A DNA stretch of 64,000 nucleotides, from positions 806,001 to 870,000 of the forward strand of contig NZ_PZPL01000001.1 in the NCBI RefSeq assembly GCF_003044275.1, read 5' to 3'. The notes under the pieces are model-generated. The model had not been told where the DNA came from and made no database searches. It was given only the letters and a program-made list of their open reading frames with translations. The DNA comes from Rathayibacter caricis DSM 15933 (GTDB lineage Bacteria > Actinomycetota > Actinomycetes > Actinomycetales > Microbacteriaceae). Positions 49,370 through 58,584 of this stretch are shown here, piece after piece. Every line of letters starts with the position of its first letter. Positions within the stretch are counted from its first letter, which is position 1. The position numbers and the translations under genes were made by a program.

Positions 49370-51202
49370 TCAGCCGGCGCAGCTGGGGTCGGGGACGAGG
49401 GTGACGTCGGTCGCGTTGATCATGGGGGTGACGCGCACGGCCTGCTCACCGAAGCCCGAGGCGGCGCCCGCCGTGAACGTGATCGTGGCGGTGGCGGACT
49501 CGCCGGGCGACAGCTGCACGGCGACCTTCGAGACCGGTCGACCGAGGTCGTCGCTCGTCTGCACGACGTCGCCGAGCTCGGAACCCCAGCTCGCTCCCGA
49601 CACCGTCGTGCCGGGAGGGCCGTAGACGTAGACGTTCGTGACGAAGTCGCCGCGCGGGAACCTGCCGTCGCCTCCGTTCGCTGCCACATAGGACGGAAGG
49701 GTGCGCGCCACCTGCTTGGTGATCGTGTTGGTCAGCGTGACCTGCGTGGTGAACGTCGCCCCGGAGGCGGCGCAGCGGTTCGCGCTCGACTGCGTCACCG
49801 CGGTGTCGAGGTAGTAGTCCATCTTCGAGCCGATGGAGGCGTCCTGGAAGAAGACGCCCGTCGTGGTCGTGGCGTCGTTGACGGTGGGCAGGATGCCTGC
49901 GATCGGGGTCGGGGCGAGGAGCGCCTGCTCGTCGGGATCCGTGCTGTAGGCCAGGATCCGGCTCTCCTCGACCGACTTGACGATCGCCGGGAGCATGCGG
50001 GTCGGCTCCATGTCCCCGCTGAGGATCTTGCCGAGCACCGTCGCGCTCGCCTCCGAGAAGAACGCGTCGGTCTCATCGGCGACCGTCGACGCCGGGTAGC
50101 GGAAGTAGACCTCGTTCAGCAGAGTCGACACGGTGTTCTCGCTCGTCAGCTCGGTGCCGTCGCTCATCGCGACGGGACCGGTGGAGTCGAGCAGGTACGA
50201 CAGTGCGACGGGATCGATCGCGAGCACGCCGTCGATCTTCTGGTCGGGGAACTTCTGCGCCCAGAACTGCGTCGCGATGGAGGAGGCGGTGGGGAAGTCG
50301 GGGCGGCTGGTCGAGACGTTGAAGGTTGTGGCCAGGTTGCCGCCGAACGTGTTCAGCGCGCTCTGATCGACGTCCACCGATTCGAGCCCGCGGAAGTCCT
50401 GGCTCGACTGCTGCTCGGTGATCGAGATGGCGCCGGCGTCGGCCTGGAGCAGCATGACCGAGGAGGCGCCGCCTCCCAGCGCCTGCGCCTCGGCGAGGTT
50501 CTGGAACATGACGAGGTAGTTGCGCGGACCGCTCGCACCGAGCGCGTCGGGGAGGATCGCGGTGATCGGCTGGACCTGGTCCATCGCCTCCGTCGCGGTC
50601 TCGAGCTGGGGGGCGAAGGCGTCGAGCGCCTCGGCGACCTGCGGCACGAGCGCGCCGCGGTCGATCCCGGCCACCCGCTCGCTCGACTCGTCGACGACCT
50701 GCTTCGCGACGTCGATCCTGGCCGAGAGCTCGGTGATCGCGGCGAGGTCGACCCGGCCGTCGACGGGCTTGAGGACGTCGAGCGAGGTTCCCGAGAGCGG
50801 AGTGACGATCTTCGCCGACACGTCGTCGGCGATCTCGGTCGCCGCGCGCACGGCCGAGAGGTTCGGACCGAGGATCGGGACGACCTCCATCACGCGCCAC
50901 ACCGGGTCGTCGGTCTCGTCCCGCGCCTCGCCGGTGAGGGTCGCGATCTGCCCGGAGGTGGCCTGCGCACCGGCCGTGTCGAAGCCGGTGAGCTGGTCGG
51001 CGGCCTGCGAGACGAGCGGGATCGCCGACGTGAGCTTGTCGCGCACCGTCATCGCCTTGTCGTACGTCCGGACGGCCAGCAGGACCGCGACGATCGCGCC
51101 GATCACGAGCACCAGGAGGATGCTCAGCGTGATCCACAGTCCGCGGCGACGGCGGCGCGGGGCGCCGGAGGCGCCGCGAGGAGAGGTCGTCGTGGTGGTC
51201 AT
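49370..51202 (-). CDS. DUF4012-domain membrane-anchored protein
   Basis: This 610-residue protein has a basic N terminus, one membrane helix (about 22-46, GLWITLSILLVLVIGAIVAV) and a large extracytoplasmic region that matches the DUF4012 pattern: RNYLVMFQNLAEAQALGG, DVDQSALNTFGGNL, IDGVLAIDPVALSYLL, TSENTVSTLLNEVYF. DUF4012 proteins sit near polysaccharide genes in many actinobacteria; the function is unknown. The ATG at 51202 is chosen at the membrane-helix start in a longer frame. Confidence 0.88.
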   Translation of the reverse strand: MTTTTTSPRGASGAPRRRRRGLWITLSILLVLVIGAIVAVLLAVRTYDKAMTVRDKLTSAIPLVSQAADQLTGFDTAGAQATSGQIATLTGEARDETDDPVWRVMEVVPILGPNLSAVRAATEIADDVSAKIVTPLSGTSLDVLKPVDGRVDLAAITELSARIDVAKQVVDESSERVAGIDRGALVPQVAEALDAFAPQLETATEAMDQVQPITAILPDALGASGPRNYLVMFQNLAEAQALGGGASSVMLLQADAGAISITEQQSSQDFRGLESVDVDQSALNTFGGNLATTFNVSTSRPDFPTASSIATQFWAQKFPDQKIDGVLAIDPVALSYLLDSTGPVAMSDGTELTSENTVSTLLNEVYFRYPASTVADETDAFFSEASATVLGKILSGDMEPTRMLPAIVKSVEESRILAYSTDPDEQALLAPTPIAGILPTVNDATTTTGVFFQDASIGSKMDYYLDTAVTQSSANRCAASGATFTTQVTLTNTITKQVARTLPSYVAANGGDGRFPRGDFVTNVYVYGPPGTTVSGASWGSELGDVVQTSDDLGRPVSKVAVQLSPGESATATITFTAGAASGFGEQAVRVTPMINATDVTLVPDPSCAG

Positions 51203-51315
51203 TCGGAAGAGCCTAAGCGACCCTCGGCGCGGGAGTCGTCGCGCGACTGCCCCCCATCCGTCCTGCGACACGGCTGCGGCCGACCGTGATCGCCCGGGAC
51301 TCGGCCCGGGCCGCG

Positions 51316-52227
51316 TCAGCCCAGGAGGAGGGACACGGCGATGAGCACCGGCACCGCGGTCACCGTGCTCACGAGCGCCGTGTCGCGGGCGACGGCCACT
51401 CCGCGGTCGTAGCGCGAGGCGAAGTTGAAGATGTTCTGCGCGGTCGGCAGGGCGGCCGTGACCGTCACCGCGAACAGGTGCTCGGCGTCCAGCTGGAACA
51501 CGAAGCGGCCGAGCGTCCACGCGATCGCGGGCATGACGAGCGACTTCAGCGTCGAGGCGACGACGACCTCGACCCGCGCGGGGCCCGCCTCCAGCGGCCG
51601 CTGCCCGCGCAGCGACATGCCGAAGGCCATCAGCACGAGCGGGATGGAGGCGTTGCCGATGATCGAGAACGGCTCCAGCACCGGCGCCGGCACCTCCAGC
51701 CCCGTGACGGCCACGAGCAGCCCGAGCGCCGAGGCGATGATCATGGGGTTCCGGAGCGGCTGCGTCAGGATCGCGCCGACCGATGTGCGCCCGCTCGTGG
51801 AGATGTCGAGCACCGTCAGGATCGTCGGCGCGAGCAGGAGCAGCTGCAGGAGGAGGGTCGGGGCCACCCACTGCGGGTCGCCGAGCACGTAGATCGCCAC
51901 GGGCAGCCCGATGTTGTTCGCGTTGACGTAGGCGGAGGAGGCGGTGCCGATCACGGTCTCGGGCAGCGGGCGGCGGAAGAACAGCCGCGACGCGAGCACG
52001 TAGACCGCGGCGACGATCAGGACCGTGCTCAGCGACACCAGGAGGAACGACGAGAAGAGCACCGTCACATCGGCCCGCGAGAGTACCGTGAACAGCAGGG
52101 CCGGCGTCGTCACGAAGAAGGCGATGCGCGAGAGGACCGCTCGTCCCTCCGGAGGCACGAGCCCGAAGCGGGCGATGAGGTAGCCGACGGCGATCACCAC
52201 GCCGATGATCGCGAAACCGGTGAGCAC
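51316..52227 (-). CDS. AEC-family transporter (auxin-efflux-carrier-like)
   Basis: This 303-residue protein has about ten membrane segments and the AEC pattern: IGYLIARFGLVPPEGRAVLS-like opening, SSAYVNANNIGLPVA, and ALPTAQNIFNFASRYD near the end. AEC transporters move malate or other carboxylates and amino-acid derivatives. The start is a GTG at 52227. It is divergent from the hydrolase gene. Confidence 0.88.
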   Translation of the reverse strand: MLTGFAIIGVVIAVGYLIARFGLVPPEGRAVLSRIAFFVTTPALLFTVLSRADVTVLFSSFLLVSLSTVLIVAAVYVLASRLFFRRPLPETVIGTASSAYVNANNIGLPVAIYVLGDPQWVAPTLLLQLLLLAPTILTVLDISTSGRTSVGAILTQPLRNPMIIASALGLLVAVTGLEVPAPVLEPFSIIGNASIPLVLMAFGMSLRGQRPLEAGPARVEVVVASTLKSLVMPAIAWTLGRFVFQLDAEHLFAVTVTAALPTAQNIFNFASRYDRGVAVARDTALVSTVTAVPVLIAVSLLLG

Positions 52228-52340
52228 GCCCTCCGTGGTGTCCTCCGTCGCTCGGGCGAGCGCAGTGCTCGCGGGGATCGCCTCCCAGCCTAGGGTCCGG
52301 CGCCGTTGCGTCCGGAGGGGGCCCGGCCTACCGTGTCGGC

Positions 52341-53156
52341 ATGCCGCATCTCGACGTCCCCGGCGCGAGCCTCCACTGGGAGGCGGACGGCCACGCCTCC
52401 TCCCCCGCCCTGCTGCTGGTGCACGCCGGCATCGCGGACCTCAGGATGTGGGACCCGGTGGTTCCGGAGCTCGCCCGCGACCACCTCGTCGTGCGCCTGG
52501 ACTCCCGCGGCTTCGGCGGCACGACCACCGGCGACGTCGACTTCGACGAGCGCGCCGACCTGCTCGCCGTGCTGGATCACCTCGGGGTCGAGCGGGCCGT
52601 CGTCGTCGGCTGCTCGCGCGGCGGCTCCGCGGCGCTCGACCTCGCGATCGCGCACCCCGACCGGGTGAGCGGACTCGTGGCGGTCTGCCCGGGCGTCGGC
52701 GGGTTCCCGTATCCGGAGCTGACGGAGGAGGAGGACGCCCTCTTCGACGAGATCGACGCCCTGCTCACCACCGGCGATCACGCGCAGGTCGCGCGGAAGG
52801 AGGCGGAGCTGTGGGCCTTCGGGCCGGGCCGCTCCCCGGACGGACTCGACCCCTCCTTCGTCCGGACCGTGCGCTCGCTCGCCGAGGGGCGTGCGGGCCA
52901 CGAGCACGAGAAGCCGCGGCCGATCCCGCTCGAGCCGCCCGCGTACGACCGGGTGGTCGACCTGGACGTGCCGGCGCTCCTGCTCGTGGGTGCGCACGAC
53001 GTGTCGGAGTCGTTCCCCGTGTTCGAGTACCTCGTCGCGACGATCGCCGGTGCCGAGGGGCACGTGTTCGAGTCGGCCGCTCATCTGCCGAGCGTCGAGC
53101 GGCCCGAGGAGTTCCTCGCGGTCCTCCGGCCGTGGCTGGCGAGGCACGAGGTCTGA
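52341..53156 (+). CDS. Alpha/beta-fold hydrolase
   Basis: This 271-residue hydrolase has LLVHAGIADLRMW (oxyanion loop), GCSRGGSAAL as the nucleophile elbow, VGAHDV with the acid and AAHLPSVE with the catalytic His. This resembles carboxylesterases or haloperoxidase-like enzymes. A TACCGT box lies 6 nt before the ATG. The substrate is unknown. Confidence 0.85.
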   Translation: MPHLDVPGASLHWEADGHASSPALLLVHAGIADLRMWDPVVPELARDHLVVRLDSRGFGGTTTGDVDFDERADLLAVLDHLGVERAVVVGCSRGGSAALDLAIAHPDRVSGLVAVCPGVGGFPYPELTEEEDALFDEIDALLTTGDHAQVARKEAELWAFGPGRSPDGLDPSFVRTVRSLAEGRAGHEHEKPRPIPLEPPAYDRVVDLDVPALLLVGAHDVSESFPVFEYLVATIAGAEGHVFESAAHLPSVERPEEFLAVLRPWLARHEV

Positions 53157-53226
53157 CGACGCCTGCGGGGTCGCTCCGGCGCACGGGCACCCCGATCCAG
53201 GGGATGCCCGCGCAATCAGTGGCGCC

Positions 53227-53754
53227 CTAGGCGACCGCCGCCAGGTCGAAGGCCCAGTCCGCGTAGAGGCTCGGGGGCTCGCCCTTCTCGACGACGTCGA
53301 CGCGGTCGAAGCCGACCTCGACGCACGTCGCGCTGTCCTCGGCGTCGTCCGTGCGCACGTAGGCGTGCACGAAGCGGGGCAGCGGGAACGCCGCGGCCTC
53401 CTCGAGCAGCAGCCGGACCGAGCGCGCGGCGACGCCGCGTCCTCTCGCCTCAGGGGCGAGATCCCAGGCCGTCTCGTACGCGACGATGCCGCGCGAGTGG
53501 CCGTACCAATAGCCGATGGAGCCGACGCAGTCGCCGTCGAGCTCGATCGCGTAGAAGAAGGCGGTGCCCTCGGCCCAACCGCGCAGGTAGCGGTCGTGCA
53601 GGGTGCCGTCGTCCTCGTGTCCGGTGTCCGACTCCGCGCGGGTGACGCTGAGTGCGGCGACGTCCGCCTGCGGCCAGGGCAGGAGGCGGATGTTCTCGGA
53701 CTGCTGATCGATGCTGACTGTTCTGCGGTCGCTTCCGGGTTCGGGTCCCGTCAC
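53227..53754 (-). CDS. GNAT-family N-acetyltransferase
   Basis: This 175-residue protein has the GNAT core: FYAIELDGDCVGSIGYWYG, YETAWDLAPEARGRGVAAR (acetyl-CoA binding RxxGxxxR), HAYVRTDDAEDSATCVEVGF. The acceptor is unknown. It is convergent with the hydrolase gene. The GTG at 53754 is the start that covers the whole fold. Confidence 0.83.
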   Translation of the reverse strand: MTGPEPGSDRRTVSIDQQSENIRLLPWPQADVAALSVTRAESDTGHEDDGTLHDRYLRGWAEGTAFFYAIELDGDCVGSIGYWYGHSRGIVAYETAWDLAPEARGRGVAARSVRLLLEEAAAFPLPRFVHAYVRTDDAEDSATCVEVGFDRVDVVEKGEPPSLYADWAFDLAAVA

Positions 53755-54129
53755 GCGCTCCGATCCTCTCTCTCAGGATGGCCCGTCGGTCGCGCCCCTC
53801 CGCCAGGTGTTCGGAGTGGCCGATCGATCGGATGGCCGCACTCGGGATGCGGCCGCGATGTCCGCCCCATCTTCGACCCCTTGTCGGAGCTGATGTGGGC
53901 CGTGGAGGAATCTAGCCCCGAACGGGGGGTCGTACCTCCGAAACCCCTGGTCGAACGCTGATCAGAGCTGGGAACGAGCGCCGAGCGGCGCAAGCGTGCG
54001 CGGCGAGCGCCGACCTCGCCGTGCAGCTCCGGGTCCACGCAAGAAAAGCGCGCGCGACGGCCCCTACGCTCGGAGTCGGGTCGCATCCGACCCGTTCCAC
54101 CAGGGATTCGAAGCGTGAGGAGGATCACC
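53755..54129. other. Intergenic region with promoter and leader hairpin
   Basis: No gene is supported in these 375 bp. A TACGCT box at 54065-54070 is a likely -10 element for the gene at 54130. Right after it, CGGGTCG and its complement (54077-54083 / 54088-54094) make a 7-bp hairpin that would sit at the 5' end of the mRNA. Confidence 0.5.
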
Positions 54130-55533
54130 ATGTCGCAGTTCGTGCAGAGCACAGTCGTCGGAGAGCCGGAGGTCCTCGAGGACCGCGTCGAGTCCTCCTC
54201 CGCGTGGCTCGACCTCACGGCGGCGGTCGCCGCCGTGCAGCCCCTGCAGGCCGCCGACGGCTCCCTCGCCGACCCCGACCGCCTCGAGGACGCGCGGGCG
54301 GCTCTCGCTCGGATCGTCACCGCGATCCGCACGCTCGCCCCCGCGTTCCCGCACGACGCCGCCTACCTGGAGGCGCTCGTGGTCGACTTCCGCCGGTGGA
54401 GCGACGAGGGCCTCGGAGTGCCGGACTTCCTGGACTCCCTCCAGGCCTTCCAGCCCCAGCTCGACCGGATCGACGGGCTGCGCCACCTCGTCGTCTTCCC
54501 GATGCTGACGCAGAACGGCAGCCGCGAGCGCCACGTCGAGGCGGTGCTCGTCGAGGTCGTCTGGCCGCGCTTCGTCGCCGAGCTCGAGGCCGGCGACTAC
54601 TCCAACGCGCTGTTCGTGCCGGTGCGCTTCGTCGACTTCACGTCCGGATACGACACGGACAGCGCCGTGCTCTTCCCCGAGACCGTCGCCATGCGCGCGG
54701 TCCCCGCCTTCACCTGGGGAGCGATCTTCGCGGATCGCGAAGCGGCCCGGTTCCGCCGCGTCGTCGGCCGTGCCGCCGAGATCACCCGCCTCGAGCTCCC
54801 CGAGGACGCGCGCCGGCTGATCGCCGACCAGCGCCTGTCCGAGGAGGCGTTCGTGATGTGGGACCTCATCCACGACCGCACCCACATGCGCGGAGACCTG
54901 CCGTTCGACCCGTTCATGATCAAGCAGCGCATGCCGTTCTTCCTGTACTCGCTCGAGGAGCTGCGCTGCGACCTGACGGCGTTCCGCGAATCGGTCGCGA
55001 TCGAGCGCCGTCTCGCCGCGGCCGAGCGCCTCGACGACGAGGAGGAGCGCCTGGCCGAGCGCGCCCGCTCGGTGCAGTACGCGATCCTGTTCGACCGCCT
55101 GTTCCGCTTCCCGTTGACGGGCTCGCGGGTGCGCAACTACGACGGACTGGGCGGGCAGCTGCTGTTCGCCTGGCTGCACCGCAACGGGGTGCTGCACTGG
55201 ACCGACACCCGGCTCGCCTTCGAGTGGGACGGCGTCGCCGACGTGGTCGTCGCCCTCTCGGACGCGATCGACGAGCTCTACTGGCGCTCGATCGACCGCC
55301 CGAAGACCGCGCACTGGCTGGCCGCGCACGCCCTGATCGCGTCGGTCCTCACTCCGCACCCCGCCTCGGCCTGGGCGCGCGGGCTGCCGGACGAGGTGCT
55401 CCTCGGAGCGCCGCGCGGCTTCACGGACGCGGTGCTGGACGACGAGTTCCCGCTGTCGATGTTCTACGAAGCCCTGGCCAAGAAGATGGGCGACGTGATC
55501 ACGTCGACCCGGGGCATCACCGGACGCGACTGA
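54130..55533 (+). CDS. Probable DUF6421 family protein
   Basis: This 467-residue cytoplasmic protein is mainly helical. It has a region around residues 255-285 with HDRTHMRGDLPFD, which places two histidines (HDRTH) and acidic residues together, as in some metalloenzymes; a catalytic role is inference. I assign it tentatively to DUF6421 from overall length and this motif. A strong ribosome binding site (AGGAGGATCACC) fixes the ATG at 54130 rather than the earlier GTG at 54115. Confidence 0.65.
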   Translation: MSQFVQSTVVGEPEVLEDRVESSSAWLDLTAAVAAVQPLQAADGSLADPDRLEDARAALARIVTAIRTLAPAFPHDAAYLEALVVDFRRWSDEGLGVPDFLDSLQAFQPQLDRIDGLRHLVVFPMLTQNGSRERHVEAVLVEVVWPRFVAELEAGDYSNALFVPVRFVDFTSGYDTDSAVLFPETVAMRAVPAFTWGAIFADREAARFRRVVGRAAEITRLELPEDARRLIADQRLSEEAFVMWDLIHDRTHMRGDLPFDPFMIKQRMPFFLYSLEELRCDLTAFRESVAIERRLAAAERLDDEEERLAERARSVQYAILFDRLFRFPLTGSRVRNYDGLGGQLLFAWLHRNGVLHWTDTRLAFEWDGVADVVVALSDAIDELYWRSIDRPKTAHWLAAHALIASVLTPHPASAWARGLPDEVLLGAPRGFTDAVLDDEFPLSMFYEALAKKMGDVITSTRGITGRD

Positions 55534-55600
55534 GAACGCTCGCGGGTCCCGGCGGCGGTCTCCCGACCCCGCCGGGGACCCGTCGCGTACTCTGGACGCC

Positions 55601-56998
55601 ATGTCCCGAGGTGCCGACACCGTCGCCGCCGCCGATCCCTTCGACGCCGGCTGGTCGAGGAGACCGCCCACGCGCTCGAACTACGTGCGCGACGCGGTGG
55701 GCGCGGGAGTCCTGCTGCTGGCGACCGTGCTCTCGGTCCTGCTCTACACCTCCGCCGGCTTCCCGGATGCGGCGCATCCGATCGTCAGCGCGCACTGGGC
55801 CGTGGCTCTCACGCTGCCGCTGGCGTTCCGCCGCCGGTTCCCGGCCACCGTCGCGATCGTCCTCGCGGTGGTCTACGCGCTCGGCCTCGTGCTGCAGGTG
55901 CCGGAGTCGCTGTTCAACCAGATCTGCCTGTTCCTCGCGATCTACACGGTGGGCGCGTGGGGGGCGGACCGGCGCCGCGCCCTCGTGGTGCGCCTCCTGA
56001 TCGCGATCGCGATGCTGGGCTGGCTCGTGACCACGCTCGTGAGCGGCGACTGGTTGAACCGCACCGTGCCCTCGACCGAGGCCGTCGGGCCGCTCTCGCC
56101 CTACCTGGCGGAGTCGGCGCTCGTGGTCCTGGTGAACCTGCTCTACTTCGGCAGCGCGTACGTCTTCGGCGAGGCGTCCTGGCAGTCGGCGCGCCGGCTC
56201 GAGGCGCTGGAGGCGCGCACGGCCGAGCTCGACGACGAGCGCGAGCGCTCCTCCCGCCGCGCCGTCACGTCGGAGCGGCTGCGGATCGCCCGCGAGCTGC
56301 ACGACGTCGTGGCGCACCACGTCAGCGTGATGGGCGTGCAGGCGGGAGCGGCCCGCCGCGTCCTCGCACGGGACCCCGAGAAGGCGGCGCGGTCGCTCAG
56401 CGCGATCGAGAACGACGCGCGCTCGGCGATCGACGAGCTGCACCGCATCCTGGTCGCCCTCCGCGCCGAGGAGACGACCCCCGCGGGCGTCACCGACTCT
56501 GCTCCCACCGACTCCGCCTCGACCCGCGGAGTCGCGCAGCTCGAGGAGCTCGTCCAGGCATCCGCGGGCTCCGGACTCCCCACCTCGTTCCGCACCCTCG
56601 GTGTTCCGCGGGAGATCCCGGCCACGGTCGGGCTCAGCCTCTACCGCATCGCGCAGGAGTCGCTCACGAACGTCCGCAAGCACGCGGGACCCTCCGCGCA
56701 GGCCGAGCTGCGGCTCCGCTACCTCGATGACGCCGTCGAGCTCGAGGTCGCCGACGACGGAGGCACCGGCCCGCACCCGACCGTCCCCGCGTCGTGCGGG
56801 CTGGGTCAGACGGGCATGCGCGAGCGGGCCGCGGCCGTCGGCGGGCGCATCGAGATGGGTCCGCGCGGCGACGGGTACCTCGTGCACGTGCACGTGCCGC
56901 TGTCGCGGGTGCGCGCTCCGGAGCGACCCCTCGAACCGGTAGCGTCGACCGGGGCGTCGCGGGGGCGCACCGACGCAGCGAGCGGGGGCCGCGCATGA
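55601..56998 (+). CDS. Sensor histidine kinase (NarL-type two-component system)
   Basis: This 465-residue kinase has four to five membrane segments in residues about 30-190, then a HisKA_3 dimerisation domain (RIARELHDVVAHHVSVMGVQ, with the phosphorylated His in ELHD) and a HATPase domain (SLYRIAQESLTNVRKHAG; ADDGG; GLGQTGMRER). A TACTCT box lies 7 nt before the ATG (leaderless). The stop overlaps the start of the response regulator gene. Confidence 0.92.
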   Translation: MSRGADTVAAADPFDAGWSRRPPTRSNYVRDAVGAGVLLLATVLSVLLYTSAGFPDAAHPIVSAHWAVALTLPLAFRRRFPATVAIVLAVVYALGLVLQVPESLFNQICLFLAIYTVGAWGADRRRALVVRLLIAIAMLGWLVTTLVSGDWLNRTVPSTEAVGPLSPYLAESALVVLVNLLYFGSAYVFGEASWQSARRLEALEARTAELDDERERSSRRAVTSERLRIARELHDVVAHHVSVMGVQAGAARRVLARDPEKAARSLSAIENDARSAIDELHRILVALRAEETTPAGVTDSAPTDSASTRGVAQLEELVQASAGSGLPTSFRTLGVPREIPATVGLSLYRIAQESLTNVRKHAGPSAQAELRLRYLDDAVELEVADDGGTGPHPTVPASCGLGQTGMRERAAAVGGRIEMGPRGDGYLVHVHVPLSRVRAPERPLEPVASTGASRGRTDAASGGRA

Positions 56999-57666
56999 CC
57001 GAGGACATCCGCGTCCTGCTGGTGGACGACCAGGAGCTGGTCCGGGCGGGGTTCCGCATCATCCTGGAGTCGGAGCCGGGCATCGTCATCGTGGGCGAGG
57101 CCCGCACGGGGTCCGAGGCGATCGAGCGCGCCTCCGAGCTCTGCCCCGACGTCATCTGCATGGACGTGCAGATGCCCGGGATGGACGGTCTCGCCGCGAC
57201 CCGCGAGATCGTGAAGGATCCGCGGCTGTGCTCGAGCGTCCTGATCCTCACGACGTTCGACCGCGACGACTACCTCTTCGACGCGCTCTCGGCCGGAGCG
57301 AGCGGCTTCCTGCTCAAGAACGCCTCTCCGGAGGATCTGGTCGACGCCGTGCAGGTGGTCGCGCGCGGCGACGCCATGCTCGCGCCCGACGTGACCCGCC
57401 GCGTGATCGAGCGCTTCGCCGCGGAGCCCGCGCGCAACCCGGAGGAGCACCCGGCCGTGGCGGAGCTGACCGACCGCGAGCGCGAAGTGCTCGTGTACCT
57501 GGCGCGGGGCTGGTCGAACGCCGAGATCGCCTCGCAGCTGTTCGTGGGCGAGGCGACCGTGAAGACGCACGTGTCGAAGATCCTGATGAAGCTGCGCGTG
57601 CGCGACCGGATCCAGGCGGTCGTGTTCGCCTACGAGCACGGGATCGCGGTGCCGGGGCGGTCCTGA
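56995..57666 (+). CDS. Response regulator, NarL/FixJ family
   Basis: This 223-residue protein has a receiver domain (VLLVDDQELVRAGF; phosphorylated Asp in VICMDVQMPGMDG; Thr in LTTF; Lys in LLKNA) and a LuxR-type helix-turn-helix (LTDREREVLVYLARGWSNAE, then TVKTHVSKILMKL). It is coupled by a 4-bp ATGA overlap to its kinase. The regulon is unknown. Confidence 0.95.
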   Translation: MTEDIRVLLVDDQELVRAGFRIILESEPGIVIVGEARTGSEAIERASELCPDVICMDVQMPGMDGLAATREIVKDPRLCSSVLILTTFDRDDYLFDALSAGASGFLLKNASPEDLVDAVQVVARGDAMLAPDVTRRVIERFAAEPARNPEEHPAVAELTDREREVLVYLARGWSNAEIASQLFVGEATVKTHVSKILMKLRVRDRIQAVVFAYEHGIAVPGRS

Positions 57667-57733
57667 CGCCGACGGGACGACGGCCGAGGCGTGTCGGCCG
57701 AGAGACCCCCTCCTCGGCAGCGGCCGGCCGCCG

Positions 57734-58435
57734 TCAGCGGCGGGGCTGCGGGGCCGCCGCGCGCGGGGGCGAGCGGCGGACGAACTCCATGCGGATGTCC
57801 GGCACGATCTTCCGGTCGAGCACGACGGTCATGTACCGGCCGTCGACCCGCGCGCCGATGGCGACGACGTCGGGATCCGTGTCGACCCGGTAGCCGCGCA
57901 GCGCCTCTCCGTCGACCACGACCGGGACGCCGCGCACGACGTCCTCGTCGCGCAGCGCCGCGGCGACCACGGGCATCCCTCCGCGCCGGCTGCGCACGCG
58001 ACCGGGGAAGGTGTTGCGCAGCACGTCGCCCATGTGGGCGGCGAGACGCGATTCGAGCGGGCGGCTGCGCTCGGCGGGGATCGGCACGGAGGTGCGCACC
58101 GCCTCCCAGAGGACCGGGTACCGCATCCGCGTGACCTGGTCGACCATCCACGGCGGGAGGTGGTCGTTCTCGGCCCGTTCGATGGCCCGCTTCTGCTCGG
58201 GAGTGAGCGGGACGTGGTTGACGGGATCGGCGCGATTGCGCGGATTCTTGAAGAACGAGTACGACAGCGAGATCTCGACGAACCGCCCGAGCGCCATGGT
58301 CTGGGCCGCCGCGAACTCCTCGAGTCTCGGCTGCGGGGCGAACGCGAGGACCGGGTCGCCGAAGCGGGCCGCGATCTCGTCCACCCCGGGAGGGGCCGGC
58401 ATATCGCGGACCGCCCCCGATGTGTCCATGCGCAT
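57734..58435 (-). CDS. Hypothetical protein
   Basis: This 233-residue soluble protein has no recognised domain. Visible features are an N-terminal helical part (about 10-75, PRLEEFAAAQTMALGRFVEI), a middle with WMVDQVTRMRYPVLWEAV, and a C-terminal beta-rich part (VDTDPDVVAIGARVDGRYMTV). It is convergent with the two-component genes. The function is unknown. Confidence 0.6.
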   Translation of the reverse strand: MRMDTSGAVRDMPAPPGVDEIAARFGDPVLAFAPQPRLEEFAAAQTMALGRFVEISLSYSFFKNPRNRADPVNHVPLTPEQKRAIERAENDHLPPWMVDQVTRMRYPVLWEAVRTSVPIPAERSRPLESRLAAHMGDVLRNTFPGRVRSRRGGMPVVAAALRDEDVVRGVPVVVDGEALRGYRVDTDPDVVAIGARVDGRYMTVVLDRKIVPDIRMEFVRRSPPRAAAPQPRR

Positions 58436-58584
58436 AGGACAAGAGTGGCCGTTCGCTCAGCCGATACCAACTTCTTGACGGAGATCGGCTCGACGCTCCC
58501 GGGCTGTTCACATGCCGGAAACACGACGGCGGCGGGCGTCGGGCTCCTGAACGGCTCCCGGACGGGGGCTGCGAAGATGGAGGC

